A stretch of DNA of 7,700 bases from an uncultured Rhodanobacteraceae bacterium (lineage in GTDB: Bacteria > Pseudomonadota > Gammaproteobacteria > Xanthomonadales > Ahniellaceae), in NCBI GenBank assembly GCA_937873105.1, contig CALMWD010000091.1, forward strand, positions 1 through 7,700, in the 5' to 3' direction. The first letter of the stretch is position 1, and each line of letters begins with the position of its first letter. Positions 1 through 6,646 of the stretch are shown here, piece by piece. A program made the translations under genes and the position numbers. Below the pieces are notes generated by a model, which searched no databases, was not told the origin of the DNA, and saw only the letters and a list, made by a program, of their open reading frames with translations.

Positions 1-2926
1 CGGCCAGCGCGATCATGCCGATCATCGAGGTCGCGGTGAACTGCGCGCCGAGCAAGGCATGGCCGGGCATCACGCCGATCGCGGTCAGCGGGATCGGCGC
101 CATGATCACGAGCGGCACGACATAGCTGCGGAACTGCGCGACCACGAGCAGGTAGATCAGCAGCAGGCCCGCCGAATAGGCCAGGCCCATGTCGCGGAAG
201 GTCTCGAAGGTGATCTGCCACTCGCCGTCCCACTTCACCGCGAAGCGCGAGGTGTCGGCCGGCTGCGCGAAGAAGTACTGGTCGATCTTTTCGCCGGCAA
301 GCGGCGCGGCGTTCAACTGCGAGACCACGCTGAACATGCCGTACAGCGGCGAATCGAGCGCCCCCGCTTCGTCGGCCATGACGTAGACGACCGGCGCCAG
401 ATCCTTGTGGTACAGGGTCTGCTCCCAGGGCCGCCGATCGACGCGCACCATTTCCGACAACGGCACCAGGCGGCCATCATTGGCGCGCACGCGGATCGCG
501 AGCAACTGCGCCGTGCTGGCCTGTTCGCCCGCCGGCAGGCGCAGGCGGATCGGCACCGGATATTTCGAGGCGCCGTCACGCAGGTAGGTGGCGTCCGAAC
601 CGGACACGGCCAGGGCCAGCGCATCGGCGATCTGCGCCTGGGTGATGCCGAGCCGGGCCGCGCGCTCGCGATCGACGATCACGACCTCGCGCGAGGCGTC
701 GCCTTCCATGCTGGTGTCGATGTCGACGATGCCCGCGGTCGCCGCAAACTTCGCCTGCAGGGCGCGGGCGATCTCGCGCGCGCGCTGCGCATCCGGACCA
801 TAGACCTCGGCGACCAGCGGGGCCATCACCGGCGGACCGGGCGGCACTTCGGTGACCTTGATCGAGGCGCCGTATTTCTTGCCGATCTCGGCCAGTGCCG
901 GGCGCACCGCGCGCGCGATGTCATGGCTCTTGCGCGAACGCTCGTGCTTGTCGACGAGGTTGACCTGCAGGTCGCCCACGTTCGCGCCGCCGCGCAGGTA
1001 GTACTGGCGCACCAGGCCATTGAAGTTCACCGGCGCCGCGGTGCCGGCATACCCCTGCACGTGCATCACCTCGGGCACCTCGACCAGGGTCTGGGCAAGC
1101 TCGACCAGCAAGGCATTGGTGCGCTCCAGCGGCGCGCCCTCCGGCAGGTCGACGACGACCTGGAACTCCGACTTGTTGTCGAAGGGCAGCATCTTCAGCA
1201 CGACCAGCTGCACCACCGCGAGCAGGGCCGCGAGCAGCACCGCACCGACCATGCCGCCGAACAGCATCAGGCGGCGACGCCCGCCGCGTTCGGCATCGAG
1301 GAAGGGCGTGAGCACGCGCTGGAACAGCCGCGACAGCCGCGAGCCCATTGCCCCGCCGTGCCCCTCGCCCGCCGCGACGTGATGACGCGACAGCAGCTTG
1401 TAGGCGAGCCACGGCGTTACCGTCAGCGCGATCAGCAGCGACAGCAACATGCCGGCCGAGGCATTGATCGGGATCGGCCGCATGTACGGGCCCATCAGCC
1501 CGGACACGAAGGCCATCGGCAGCAAGGCGGCGATGACGGTGAAGGTCGCGAGGATGGTCGGCGCGCCGACCTCGTCCACCGCCGGCGGTATCGCCTCCAG
1601 CAGCTTCTTCGCGCCCAGGGTCATGTGGCGGTGGATGTTCTCGACGATGACGATGGCGTCGTCGACCAGGATGCCGATCGAAAAGATCAGCGCGAACAGG
1701 GACACGCGGTTGATCGTGAAGCCCATCGCCCAGCTCGCGAACAGGGTCAGCGCCAGGGTCAGCACGACGGCGGTGCCGACCACGATGGCCTCGCGCCAGC
1801 CGAGCGCGAACAGCACCAGCAGCACCACCGACAGCGTCGCGAAGACGAGCTTCTGGATCAGCTTCATCGCCTTGTCGTTGGCGGTGTAGCCGTAGTCGCG
1901 CGTGGTCGTGATGCGCACGCCCTCGGGCACGTGCGTGGCCTTCAGTGCGTCGAGCCGGTCGAGGATGGCGCCGGTGATGTCGGCGGCATTCGCGCCCGGT
2001 TTCTTGGCGATGGCGATGGTCACCGCCGGCGCCAGCGCCAGCGCGCCTGAGGTCGGTGCGGACTCCGCGTGCCAGACGTACTGGTGCGGCAGATCGGCGC
2101 CACGGCGGATGTGGGCGACATCGGCCAGCAGCAGCGGCCGGCCGTCGCGCAGGCCGACGATGAGGTCCGCGACTTCGTCGGCATCGGCCAGCCAGGTGCC
2201 GGCCGTGACGGGCACCTGCGTATCGGCGGCGATGCGCTCGCCGGCCTGCTGCACGACATTGGCCGCGGCCAGCGCGCCGGCCAGGTCCGAGGGTGCCATG
2301 CCGTAAGCGGCCAGGCGCGTGGCATCGAGTTCGACCACGACGGCACGATCCGGCGCACCGATCGTGTAGACGTCGCGGGTGCCCGGCACGCGCTTCAATT
2401 CGGTCTCCAGCGTGTGCGCGACCTCGGCCAGTTCGGTGGCGCCGCGGGCGCCGTCGCTCGACAGGGTCAGGCTCATCACCGGCACGTCGTCGATGCCCAT
2501 CGGCCGCACCAGCGGCTGGCCGACGCCAAGCCCGCGCGGCGCCCAGTCCTGGTTCGAATAGACCTGGTTGTAGAGGCGCACCAGCGCGTCCTGGCGCGGC
2601 ACCCCGACCTGGAACTCGACCGTCAGCACGGCCATGCCGGGCCGCGAGACCGAGTAGACGTGCTTCACGCCCTCGACCTCCGACAACACCTGTTCCAGCG
2701 GATAACTGACCAGATTCTCGACGTCCTCGGCCGGCGCGCCGGCGAAGGGCACGAGGATGTTGGCCATGGTCACGTCGATCTGCGGCTCTTCCTCGCGCGG
2801 CGTGATCATCACCGCGACCAGGCCGAGCAGGAAGCCGGCGATGGCCAGGACCGGCGTCAGCGGGTTCGCGACGAAGGCACGTGCGAGCCGGCCGGAAATG
2901 CCCATGCGTGCGGGATCGTGGCTCAC
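1..2926 (-). CDS. RND efflux pump inner-membrane permease, HAE1/AcrB-like (C-terminus outside window)
   Basis: This is a proton-driven inner-membrane pump that would export a substrate from periplasm or membrane through an adaptor and an outer-membrane channel. I see 975 continuous codons with no frameshift. They run from a GTG start to the window edge, so roughly the last 80-100 residues of a usual 1020-1080-residue protein are missing. Visible landmarks are a first membrane helix at about residues 24-41, followed by the TPREEEPQI segment that opens the periplasmic porter domain. The fourth-helix motif GILVDDAIVIVENI holds the proton-relay Asp pair D422-D423, matching AcrB D407/D408. A late membrane segment ends in MIGMIALA. 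The VDDAIVIVEN form points to the HAE1 (organic substrate) group rather than the metal-exporting HME group. The GTG start overlaps the adaptor stop codon by 4 bases (GTGA), so the two are translationally coupled. Substrate is unknown. Confidence 0.93.
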   Translation of the reverse strand, partial: MSHDPARMGISGRLARAFVANPLTPVLAIAGFLLGLVAVMITPREEEPQIDVTMANILVPFAGAPAEDVENLVSYPLEQVLSEVEGVKHVYSVSRPGMAVLTVEFQVGVPRQDALVRLYNQVYSNQDWAPRGLGVGQPLVRPMGIDDVPVMSLTLSSDGARGATELAEVAHTLETELKRVPGTRDVYTIGAPDRAVVVELDATRLAAYGMAPSDLAGALAAANVVQQAGERIAADTQVPVTAGTWLADADEVADLIVGLRDGRPLLLADVAHIRRGADLPHQYVWHAESAPTSGALALAPAVTIAIAKKPGANAADITGAILDRLDALKATHVPEGVRITTTRDYGYTANDKAMKLIQKLVFATLSVVLLVLFALGWREAIVVGTAVVLTLALTLFASWAMGFTINRVSLFALIFSIGILVDDAIVIVENIHRHMTLGAKKLLEAIPPAVDEVGAPTILATFTVIAALLPMAFVSGLMGPYMRPIPINASAGMLLSLLIALTVTPWLAYKLLSRHHVAAGEGHGGAMGSRLSRLFQRVLTPFLDAERGGRRRLMLFGGMVGAVLLAALLAVVQLVVLKMLPFDNKSEFQVVVDLPEGAPLERTNALLVELAQTLVEVPEVMHVQGYAGTAAPVNFNGLVRQYYLRGGANVGDLQVNLVDKHERSRKSHDIARAVRPALAEIGKKYGASIKVTEVPPGPPVMAPLVAEVYGPDAQRAREIARALQAKFAATAGIVDIDTSMEGDASREVVIVDRERAARLGITQAQIADALALAVSGSDATYLRDGASKYPVPIRLRLPAGEQASTAQLLAIRVRANDGRLVPLSEMVRVDRRPWEQTLYHKDLAPVVYVMADEAGALDSPLYGMFSVVSQLNAAPLAGEKIDQYFFAQPADTSRFAVKWDGEWQITFETFRDMGLAYSAGLLLIYLLVVAQFRSYVVPLVIMAPIPLTAIGVMPGHALLGAQFTATSMIGMIALA

Positions 2927-3984
2927 GCGCCCTGCTCCTTCGCGCCGGCGATGTGCGCGAGCGCCGCCAGCGGATCGGCGGCGATGCGCTCGCCCTGCTG
3001 CAGGCCGGCCAGGACTTCGACCTGGTCGCCGAAGCGGTGGCCAAGGCGGACCTGGCGCAAGGCGACCCGGTTCGCCGCGTCGACGACATAGACCGCCGTC
3101 ACTTCGCTGCGGCGCACGAGGGCGCTCGCCGGGATCAGCAGTCGTTCCGCCGCGCCGATCGCGAACGCGGCCTTGACGGTCATGCCGGGTTGCAGGCCGG
3201 TTTCGGCCTCCGGCAATTCCAGGCGCACGCGGAAGCTGTGCGTCTTGGCATCGGCGTAGGGAAAGATCACGACCTCGCTCGCCTCGATGCGGCGGCCGTC
3301 GTCCAGCAGGATCGCGGCCTTTGCATGCTCGCGGATCGCGGCCAGGTCGCCTTGCGGGATCTCCACCTCGACACGCAGTTGCGCCAGCGACAGGCCCGAG
3401 ACCAGCGGCTGGCCGGGGCGCACGGTTTCGCCGACCTGCACGTGGCGTTCGGTCAGGATGCCGCTGTAGGGCGCGCGCACGACCGTGTAGTCGACCTGTT
3501 CGCCGGCTTCGCGCACGGCGGCGCGCGCGGCTTCGAGCGCGGCATTCGCGGCATCGTGGCGGGCCACCGCCTGGTCATACGCGGCCTGGGCGATCAGCTT
3601 CCTGGCAATCAGGTCCTTGGCGCGATCGAAGGCGAGTTGCGCCTCGCGTGCATTCGCTTCCGCCGCACGCAAGGCCGCGTCGGCCTGGCGCCGTCCGGAC
3701 TGCTGCTCGACGTCGGTGAAGCGCACGATCACGTCGCCGACCTTGACGTAGTCGTTCACGTCGAACGGCAGCTCGGTGACGCGGCCGCCGGTCTGCGCCG
3801 ACAACGTGGCCTTGTTGACCGCGTCGACGACGCCGTCCCAGAGCCGTTCCTGCGTCGCCGACTGGCGCGCCACGGTCAGGGTCTCGAACGCGACGGGCTG
3901 GGCCGCGCGCGGCTTCGGCGCATCGCCGCCGCAGGCCGCCAGGGTGATCGCAACGGTCAGGGCCGCGAGTCGGATCAGGCGCAT
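2923..3984 (-). CDS. RND periplasmic adaptor lipoprotein (membrane fusion protein)
   Basis: This 353-residue adaptor links the RND pump to an outer-membrane channel. It starts with a lipoprotein signal (MRLIRLAALTVAITLAAC) whose lipobox LAAC puts the lipidated cysteine at residue 18, followed by GGD. The first half of the barrel-sandwich (lipoyl-like) domain is at about 58-92 (ATLSAQTGGRVTELPF). An alanine-rich alpha-helical hairpin fills about 93-163, and the second lipoyl half is at about 165-195 (VVRAPYSGILTERHVQVGE). The beta-barrel spans about 203-275, and the membrane-proximal domain, including LLIPASALVRR, lies from about 280 to the end. It begins 7 bases after the DUF2892 stop and overlaps the permease start by 4 bases. 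No outer-membrane factor gene is visible, so the complex probably borrows a TolC-like channel or one encoded further left. Confidence 0.93.
   Translation of the reverse strand: MRLIRLAALTVAITLAACGGDAPKPRAAQPVAFETLTVARQSATQERLWDGVVDAVNKATLSAQTGGRVTELPFDVNDYVKVGDVIVRFTDVEQQSGRRQADAALRAAEANAREAQLAFDRAKDLIARKLIAQAAYDQAVARHDAANAALEAARAAVREAGEQVDYTVVRAPYSGILTERHVQVGETVRPGQPLVSGLSLAQLRVEVEIPQGDLAAIREHAKAAILLDDGRRIEASEVVIFPYADAKTHSFRVRLELPEAETGLQPGMTVKAAFAIGAAERLLIPASALVRRSEVTAVYVVDAANRVALRQVRLGHRFGDQVEVLAGLQQGERIAADPLAALAHIAGAKEQGA
2935..2940 (-). promoter_or_regulatory. Ribosome binding site fixing the GTG start of the RND permease
   Basis: AAGGAG on the minus strand lies 8 bases upstream of the GTG at 2926-2924, inside the last codons of the adaptor gene. 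This favours the GTG over the in-frame ATG at codon 8 (2905-2903). Confidence 0.7.
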
Positions 3985-3991
3985 GTCGATC

Positions 3992-4195
3992 TCACTTGAA
4001 GGCGCAGCCGGCCTTGAAGCCGAGCTTGGACAGGATGATGGCGGCCGGGCAGAAGCCGGTGAACGAGGATTGCAGCAGGTTCAGTCCGACGAAGGTGGTC
4101 AGCAGCAGCCACCAGGGCGAGACGAAATGGGTCAGCAGCACGCTGATCAGGATCATGGTGCCGGCGAAGGCGAACATGGCGCGGTCGAGGTTCAT
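3992..4195 (-). CDS. DUF2892 (YgaP-type transmembrane domain) small membrane protein
   Basis: This 67-residue protein is almost entirely hydrophobic. It has two predicted membrane helices at about residues 7-24 and 28-46, with a short SPWW turn between them. The conserved segment GLNLLQSSFTGFCPAAIIL identifies DUF2892, the domain that anchors the rhodanese YgaP in Escherichia coli. Two cysteines, C49 in GFCP and C64 in GCAF, lie just after the second helix and near the C-terminus, as is usual in this family. They could carry sulfane sulfur, but that is inference. The gene sits 27 bases after sqr and 7 bases before the adaptor. A GAG-type ribosome binding site precedes the ATG. Stand-alone DUF2892 proteins are known in BigR-type sulfide operons, which fits this position. 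The exact reaction, if any, is unknown. Confidence 0.88.
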   Translation of the reverse strand: MNLDRAMFAFAGTMILISVLLTHFVSPWWLLLTTFVGLNLLQSSFTGFCPAAIILSKLGFKAGCAFK

Positions 4196-4222
4196 GGCGG
4201 ATCTCGTGGATGGGTAGCGGGT

Positions 4223-5494
4223 TTACTTCAGTCGCTCGATGCCGAGCGCCTTGAGCACGTATTTCTCGTAGATCGGTTCGGTGTTGCCGGAACGCATCTT
4301 GGCCAGGAAGTACTTCTCGAACGCGATCTTGGCGAGATGCACCCACTTGCCGACCTTGGCCCAGGTCACGTTGCGGGGCGGGATCTGCGGGATCGCGACG
4401 AAGGCCGCGCCGGTGTCGCCCATGTCGGCCAGGCAGATCGCGTTCCAGGTCGCCTTGGCCTCGACGGCGCGACCTTCGATGTCGGCCCGGATGTTCTCGA
4501 CGATGGCCGTGACCATGGACTCGATCATGAAGCCGGTCTTGGGCGCGCCGGTGGGCACCGGCGTCGCTTCCACCGGCGGGATCGCGACACAAACGCCGGC
4601 CGAATACACGTTCGGGTACTTCGGGTTGCGCTGGTGCTCGTCGATCAGCACGAAGCCGCGCGGATTGCACAGATCCTTGGCCTGACGCACCGCATCGACG
4701 CCGGTGAAGGGCGGCATCACCATCGCGTACTTGAACGGCAGCGCGTGTTCCTTCAGCGGCTGTCCACGGTCGTCGAGTTCCTGCGCCTTCACTTCGTTCG
4801 CGCCGATCTCGGTGATCTTCGCGTTCGTGATCCACTTGATGTGGCGCTGGCGCATTTCGGATTCGAGCAGCCCCTTGGAATCGCCGACGCCGCCGAGGCC
4901 CATGTGGCCGACATAGGGTTCGCTGGTCACGTAGGTCATCGGCACGCGGTCGCGCAGCTTGCGCTTGCGCAGGTCGGCGTCGAGGATCATCGCGAATTCG
5001 TAGGCGGGGCCGAAGCAGCTCACGCCCGGCGCGGCGCCGATCACGATCGGGCCTGGATCCTTCAGGAACTGTTCGTACGCGGCCCACGCCGTCTGAGCGT
5101 GTTCGGTCGTGCAGATCGACTGGGTATGCGCGGCCGGACCGAGTCCCGGCACTTCGTCGAAGGCGAGGCGCGGCCCGGTGGTGATGACGAGGTAGTCGTA
5201 GTCGAGCGTGCGGCCGTCGCGCAGCACGACCTGGTTCGATTCCGGGACGACGCGCTCGGCGCCGGCGGCTTCGAATCCGATGGACTTCTTCGCGAGATGG
5301 GTCGGTGCGTCGACCTGGATGTCGGCCGGCTTGCGCCAGCCCACGGCCACCCAGGGATTGGAGGGCGTGAAGCTGAACTTGGTGCCTTCGCCGACGACGG
5401 TGATGGCGGCCTTGTCCTTGCCGAGTGCGGCACGCAATTCGTAAGCCACGCTCATGCCGCCGATGCCTGCGCCAAGTACCACGATGCGTTTCAT
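4223..5494 (-). CDS. sqr: Sulfide:quinone oxidoreductase
   Basis: This is a 423-residue membrane-associated flavoprotein that oxidises sulfide to sulfane sulfur or polysulfide and reduces quinone. The N-terminal Rossmann motif GAGIGG (residues 8-13) binds FAD, and a second conserved stretch ITTGPRLAF is at about 104-112. Three cysteines stand where Acidithiobacillus ferrooxidans SQR has its redox cysteines: C128 in QSICT, C160 in GVSCFGPAYE and C354 in WNAICLADMG. Further matches to that enzyme as I remember it are SNPWVAVGW, TSEPYVGH, GVGDSKG, PVPTGAPKTGFMIESM and the C-terminal WVHLAKIAFEKYF, the likely membrane-binding part. All three cysteines separate it from flavocytochrome c and plain NADH dehydrogenases. 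The ATG is preceded at 6 bases by GGAGGGAG (minus strand, 5508-5501). It is first in the leftward operon and faces the repressor gene. Induction by sulfide or persulfide is expected. Confidence 0.95.
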   Translation of the reverse strand: MKRIVVLGAGIGGMSVAYELRAALGKDKAAITVVGEGTKFSFTPSNPWVAVGWRKPADIQVDAPTHLAKKSIGFEAAGAERVVPESNQVVLRDGRTLDYDYLVITTGPRLAFDEVPGLGPAAHTQSICTTEHAQTAWAAYEQFLKDPGPIVIGAAPGVSCFGPAYEFAMILDADLRKRKLRDRVPMTYVTSEPYVGHMGLGGVGDSKGLLESEMRQRHIKWITNAKITEIGANEVKAQELDDRGQPLKEHALPFKYAMVMPPFTGVDAVRQAKDLCNPRGFVLIDEHQRNPKYPNVYSAGVCVAIPPVEATPVPTGAPKTGFMIESMVTAIVENIRADIEGRAVEAKATWNAICLADMGDTGAAFVAIPQIPPRNVTWAKVGKWVHLAKIAFEKYFLAKMRSGNTEPIYEKYVLKALGIERLK

Positions 5495-5522
5495 GGAGCC
5501 CTCCCTCCGGGCGTCGAATTAT

Positions 5523-5553
5523 TTTAGATATTGCTAATGTAGTGATATCTAAA
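5523..5553. promoter_or_regulatory. Predicted BigR/ArsR operator, perfect 9-bp inverted repeat
   Basis: TTTAGATAT (5523-5531) and ATATCTAAA (5545-5553) form a perfect inverted repeat with a 13-base spacer. It lies in an AT-rich island within a GC-rich region between sqr and the repressor gene. Smaller symmetric TTAG/CTAA half-sites are nested here: TTAG-N6-CTAA at 5524-5537 and TCTAAATTAGA at 5548-5558. The repeat overlaps the predicted -35 and -10 elements of both divergent promoters, the usual position for ArsR-family repression. The assignment to BigR rests on adjacency and symmetry. Confidence 0.75.
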
Positions 5554-5560
5554 TTAGAAT
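5531..5560 (+). promoter_or_regulatory. Predicted sigma70 promoter of the repressor-rhodanese operon
   Basis: TTGCTA (5531-5536) is a plausible -35 and TAGAAT (5555-5560) a good -10 with five of six consensus bases. The spacer is 18 bases. Transcription would start near 5567. The element lies almost wholly inside or beside the inverted repeat, so the repressor would control its own synthesis. Confidence 0.55.
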
Positions 5561-5564
5561 GCAA
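5536..5564 (-). promoter_or_regulatory. Predicted sigma70 promoter of the sqr operon
   Basis: On the minus strand, TTGCAT (5564-5559) can act as -35 and TACATT (5541-5536) as -10, with a 17-base spacer. Transcription would begin near 5529, giving a short leader before the sqr ribosome binding site. The -10 matches consensus at four of six bases and the -35 at three, so it is a moderate promoter. The operator covers its -10. Confidence 0.5.
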
Positions 5565-5593
5565 GCCGTACCCGCCCAGGAATCCGGATCGCC

Positions 5594-5947
5594 ATGCGCC
5601 GCACACCGACCGTCGCGCCTCCCGCCATGAATCTTGCCGCCGCCATGGCCGAACAGGCCGAACGCGCCGCCGAACTGCTCAAGGCGATGTCGCATCCGCA
5701 GCGGCTGCGCGTGTTGTGCCTGCTGGTCGAGGGCGAACGCTCGGTCGGCGAGATCAACCGCGAGATCGAGCTCAGCCAGTCGGCGCTGTCGCAACACCTG
5801 GCGAGGCTGCGCGAGGAAGGGCTGGTGGAAACCCGCAAGGCGGCGCAGACCGTCTATTACCGGCTCGCGGAAGGCCCGGCGATGGCGGTGATCCGCACCC
5901 TGCACGACGTGTACTGCCCGGGCGACCAGGCCCGCATCTGCAGCTGA
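5594..5947 (+). CDS. bigR: ArsR-family repressor, BigR/SqrR-type persulfide sensor
   Basis: This 117-residue protein is a winged-helix DNA-binding regulator. The fold is recognisable from LLKAMSHPQRLRVLCLL (helices before the HTH), then INREIELSQSALSQHLARL (recognition helix, about 54-72) and the wing EEGLVETRKAAQTVYYRL. There are three cysteines: C42, C108 and C116. C42 and C108 match the pair that forms the thiol switch in Xylella fastidiosa BigR (C42/C108) and Rhodobacter SqrR (C41/C107), and no metal-site ELCVCDL motif of ArsR/SmtB is present. It should therefore sense persulfide or polysulfide and release DNA when the cysteines are bridged. The ATG at 5594 gives exactly the BigR numbering. 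AGGAA lies 11 bases upstream, a somewhat long spacing, so later ATGs at 5627 or 5645 are possible. It is divergent from sqr, with the shared operator between them. Confidence 0.88.
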   Translation: MRRTPTVAPPAMNLAAAMAEQAERAAELLKAMSHPQRLRVLCLLVEGERSVGEINREIELSQSALSQHLARLREEGLVETRKAAQTVYYRLAEGPAMAVIRTLHDVYCPGDQARICS

Positions 5948-5960
5948 GGAGACCAGTCGC

Positions 5961-6332
5961 ATGTTCGGCAACTTGAAGACCTTGTTCGGCCTCGGCGGTG
6001 CCGCTGTGTCGCCGCATGAAGCGGTCCGGCGCATCAATGCCGGCGCCCGCGTCGTCGATGTGCGCGAACCCGAAGAGTACGCCCAAGGCAGTATCGCGAA
6101 CGCAGTCAACGTGCCGCTGTCGCGCATCGACCGCGAAGGCCTGGCCGCGCTCGATCGCGCCGGCATCGCGCACGACCACGGCGAGTTGCTGATCGTTTGT
6201 CGCAGCGGCGCGCGTTCGGGCAGCGCCTGCACGCGCCTGCAATCCGAACTCGGCGAACGCGCCGTCAATCTCCAAGGCGGCCTGATGGCCTGGGTCGGCG
6301 CCGGCCTGCCGCTGCAGCGCGCGGATCGGTGA
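5961..6332 (+). CDS. Single-domain rhodanese (sulfurtransferase)
   Basis: This 123-residue rhodanese-homology protein moves sulfane sulfur between donors and thiol acceptors through a cysteine persulfide. The active-site loop is CRSGAR, with the catalytic cysteine at residue 80. The other family hallmarks are VVDVREPEEYAQGSIANAVNVPL at about 31-53, split here by the DVRE motif, and NLQGGLMAWVGAGLPL near the C-terminus. There is no signal peptide; the opening MFGNLKTLFGLGG is short and mildly amphipathic, so the protein is probably cytosolic. It starts 13 bases after the repressor stop, with a GAGGAGA ribosome binding site overlapping that stop. It likely accepts the sulfur released by SQR as glutathione persulfide or a similar thiol persulfide. 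The acceptor cannot be told from sequence. Confidence 0.92.
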   Translation: MFGNLKTLFGLGGAAVSPHEAVRRINAGARVVDVREPEEYAQGSIANAVNVPLSRIDREGLAALDRAGIAHDHGELLIVCRSGARSGSACTRLQSELGERAVNLQGGLMAWVGAGLPLQRADR

Positions 6333-6339
6333 ACGTCGC

Positions 6340-6567
6340 ATGGAGCCCATCAAGAACCGGATCGTCTTCGCCCTGGTCCAGTCGACGCTGATGGTGACCG
6401 TGCTGACCTTCGTGCTCGGGCCATTGCGCCAAGGTTTTCCCGCGCAATGGCCGCGGTTGTGGCTGGATCTCTGGTGGATCGCCTGGCCGGTCGCCGGCGT
6501 CGCGATCTTCTTCCTCGCCCCGCTGTCGCGACGACTGACCGCCCGCATCGTCGCCGCACTCGAGTAA
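6340..6567 (+). CDS. DUF2798 family small membrane protein
   Basis: This 75-residue protein has two predicted membrane helices, at about 10-27 and 42-61. They are joined by a loop containing GFPAQWPRLWLDLWWIAWPVA, interrupted only by family-typical tryptophans. The second helix is followed by the FFLAPLSRRLTARIV tail. The W-rich second helix, the LAPL-x-RRL ending and the length fit DUF2798, a family of unknown function. It starts 7 bases after the rhodanese stop and is the last gene of the rightward operon, so co-expression with the repressor and rhodanese is likely. A membrane role in sulfur or redox stress is only a guess from context. The positive-charged RRLTAR end should lie in the cytoplasm by the positive-inside rule. 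Confidence 0.75.
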   Translation: MEPIKNRIVFALVQSTLMVTVLTFVLGPLRQGFPAQWPRLWLDLWWIAWPVAGVAIFFLAPLSRRLTARIVAALE

Positions 6568-6591
6568 CCTCGCCCGATGGCGACGACAATG

Positions 6592-6626
6592 AAAAAGGCC
6601 TCGCCGACAAACGCCGGCAAGGCCTT
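6592..6626 (-). terminator. Rho-independent terminator, probably of the displaced tRNA gene
   Basis: AAGGCCT (6595-6601) pairs with AGGCCTT (6620-6626). After one mismatch, GCCG (6603-6606) pairs with CGGC (6615-6618), leaving an 8-base loop. Read on the minus strand, the stem ends in a run of five T, so this terminates leftward transcription. No protein gene ends here on the minus strand, but the tRNA 3' remnant lies 20 bases upstream in that direction. It may also weakly stop the converging rightward operon. Confidence 0.75.
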
Positions 6627-6646
6627 GATCTTCCCCGCTTTTCGAC

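Noticed and set aside
59..2050. 663-codon open frame on the plus strand across the RND gene
   Set aside because: It is rich in R, H, Q and D with no domain pattern, and lies antisense to a pump frame with clear RND motifs. Long antisense frames are expected at this GC content.
1..2926. Possible frameshift or pseudogene in the RND permease
   Set aside because: I re-read codons at several points (near 300, 840, 1260, 1560-1680 and 2400) and the frame stays intact with expected family residues. The missing C-terminus is due to the window edge.
921..3089. 722-codon minus-strand frame overlapping the RND and adaptor genes
   Set aside because: It is an out-of-phase reading of the same strand with arginine- and alanine-rich low-complexity protein. 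The frame starting at 2926 carries all RND landmarks without interruption.
3776..5527. 583-codon plus-strand frame opposite sqr
   Set aside because: Antisense to sqr, DUF2892 and the adaptor start. The protein shows no fold-like pattern, while the minus strand shows three recognisable families.
3975..5606. 543-codon minus-strand frame across sqr and the control region
   Set aside because: Out of phase with sqr; it runs through the AT-rich promoter region and gives arginine-rich nonsense.
5549..6620. Minus-strand frames of 239 and 282 codons opposite the repressor, rhodanese and DUF2798 genes
   Set aside because: Antisense shadows of three well-supported genes, with no ribosome binding site or family motifs.
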